In this document: positions 63,697 to 64,000 of the stretch, piece by piece
Layout of the letters: each line of letters begins with the position of its first letter
Numbering within the stretch: the stretch's first letter is position 1
Assembly: GCF_012926525.1 (NCBI RefSeq)
Contig: NZ_JABBNI010000015.1
Coordinates: 1 to 64,000 of the forward strand
Source: Clostridium muellerianum
GTDB taxonomy: Bacteria > Bacillota > Clostridia > Clostridiales > Clostridiaceae
Direction: 5' to 3'
Length of the DNA: 64,000 bases
Made by a program: the position numbers and the translations under genes
Notes under the pieces: model-generated
The model's input: only the letters and a program-made list of their open reading frames with translations
Database searches by the model: none
Told to the model about the DNA's origin: nothing

Positions 63697-64000
63697 ATGG
63701 AAAGTAAACTAAATTTAAATTTTGAAGTCGTAAAAAGAGCAAGAGAATCAGCAAGGAATATTGCAAAGAACACCCAAGAATTTGTTGATAAACATACTAC
63801 GGTAACTGTAGAAAGAACAATATGCAGATTACTTGGAATAGATGGAGTAAATGAATTTGAAGTACCACTACCAAATGTAGTAGTAGAAAATATAAAAAAA
63901 GGTAATGGTCTTGAAATCGGGGCTGCGATGCTAATTGGTAATGCTATGGTTAGTACTAAACTTACTCCACAGGAAATAGCAGAAAAGATAGATAGGGGAG
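63697..64000 (+). CDS. kamD: D-lysine/beta-lysine 5,6-aminomutase alpha subunit, 3' end outside window
   Basis: The ATG at 63697 follows GGGGGG by 6 bases; an ATG 4 bases earlier runs into a stop. The ~101 visible residues (ESKLNLNFEVVKRARESARN, TTVTVERTICRLLGIDG, then NGLEIGAAMLIGNAMV) match the beginning of KamD, the PLP/substrate-binding subunit of the B12-dependent enzyme that makes 3,5-diaminohexanoate. kamE is expected just beyond the window. Confidence 0.93.
   Translation, partial: MESKLNLNFEVVKRARESARNIAKNTQEFVDKHTTVTVERTICRLLGIDGVNEFEVPLPNVVVENIKKGNGLEIGAAMLIGNAMVSTKLTPQEIAEKIDRG

Overview
The window is AT-rich (roughly 30% GC by eye), with strong AGGAGG-type ribosome binding sites and frequent TTG/GTG starts. 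Its gene content fits an anaerobic, amino-acid-fermenting Clostridium (sensu stricto): histidine fermentation through formiminoglutamate, lysine fermentation through the kam/kdd/kce/kal pathway, reverse rubrerythrin, a B12-dependent ribonucleotide reductase and a secreted cellulase. Species cannot be fixed from sequence alone. No rRNA, tRNA or CRISPR array was seen.

Layout. (1) 1-7.0 kb, accessory region: an ankyrin-repeat protein cut by the window edge, a frameshifted small secreted gene with a tandem duplication that includes a membrane-protein gene, then a tight operon of two WXG100-like proteins, a small helical partner, a 456-aa protein ending in a glycine-zipper segment and a multi-pass membrane protein. 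This looks like a type VII secretion toxin/immunity cassette. Two paralogous ~150-aa proteins follow. (2) 7.1-15.8 kb, housekeeping: pdxST, reverse rubrerythrin with a Fur/PerR-type box inside its promoter spacer, an amino-acid ABC transporter lacking its binding protein, argGH, a DUF378 protein and an Lrp-type regulator. (3) 16-28 kb, histidine fermentation: a large BTAD/AAA/TPR regulator, then glutamate formiminotransferase, hutU, hutI, fchA, hutH and an APC permease. (4) 28-37.8 kb, a decayed accessory island: a candidate small RNA, a candidate hydrophobic mini-protein, secreted proteins, a GH5 cellulase, a degenerate group II intron, an IS fragment and long direct repeats. (5) 37.8-51.3 kb: nrdJ behind two NrdR boxes, a gamma-carbonic-anhydrase-like protein, a peptide ABC transporter operon with a previously easy-to-miss 58-aa membrane protein at its end, an ADP-ribosylglycohydrolase, a CvfB-like S1 protein and a secreted metallo-beta-lactamase-fold protein. 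(6) 51.4-64 kb, lysine fermentation: a sigma-54 activator, a 3-hydroxyacyl-CoA dehydrogenase, a CoA-transferase behind a near-consensus sigma-54 promoter, kal-kce-kdd behind a sigma-A promoter and a lysine riboswitch, then kamA-kamB-kamC-kamD (cut by the edge).

How it works together. Lysine would be converted by KamA and KamDE to 3,5-diaminohexanoate, oxidised by Kdd, cleaved with acetyl-CoA by Kce, and deaminated by Kal to crotonyl-CoA; the CoA-transferase recycles acetoacetate/butyrate CoA. Control appears layered: sigma-54 plus a PAS-containing activator for one transcript, and a lysine aptamer with a plausible ON-type expression platform for another.

The intergenic spaces are rich in large palindromic elements of at least three families. 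Copies of one ~245-nt family show compensatory base changes, and another is nested inside an outer inverted-repeat element that also occurs in an 'empty' form. The strongest leads are the lysine riboswitch in front of catabolic genes, the glycine-zipper type VII cassette, the covarying palindromes and the C-rich-loop small RNA.
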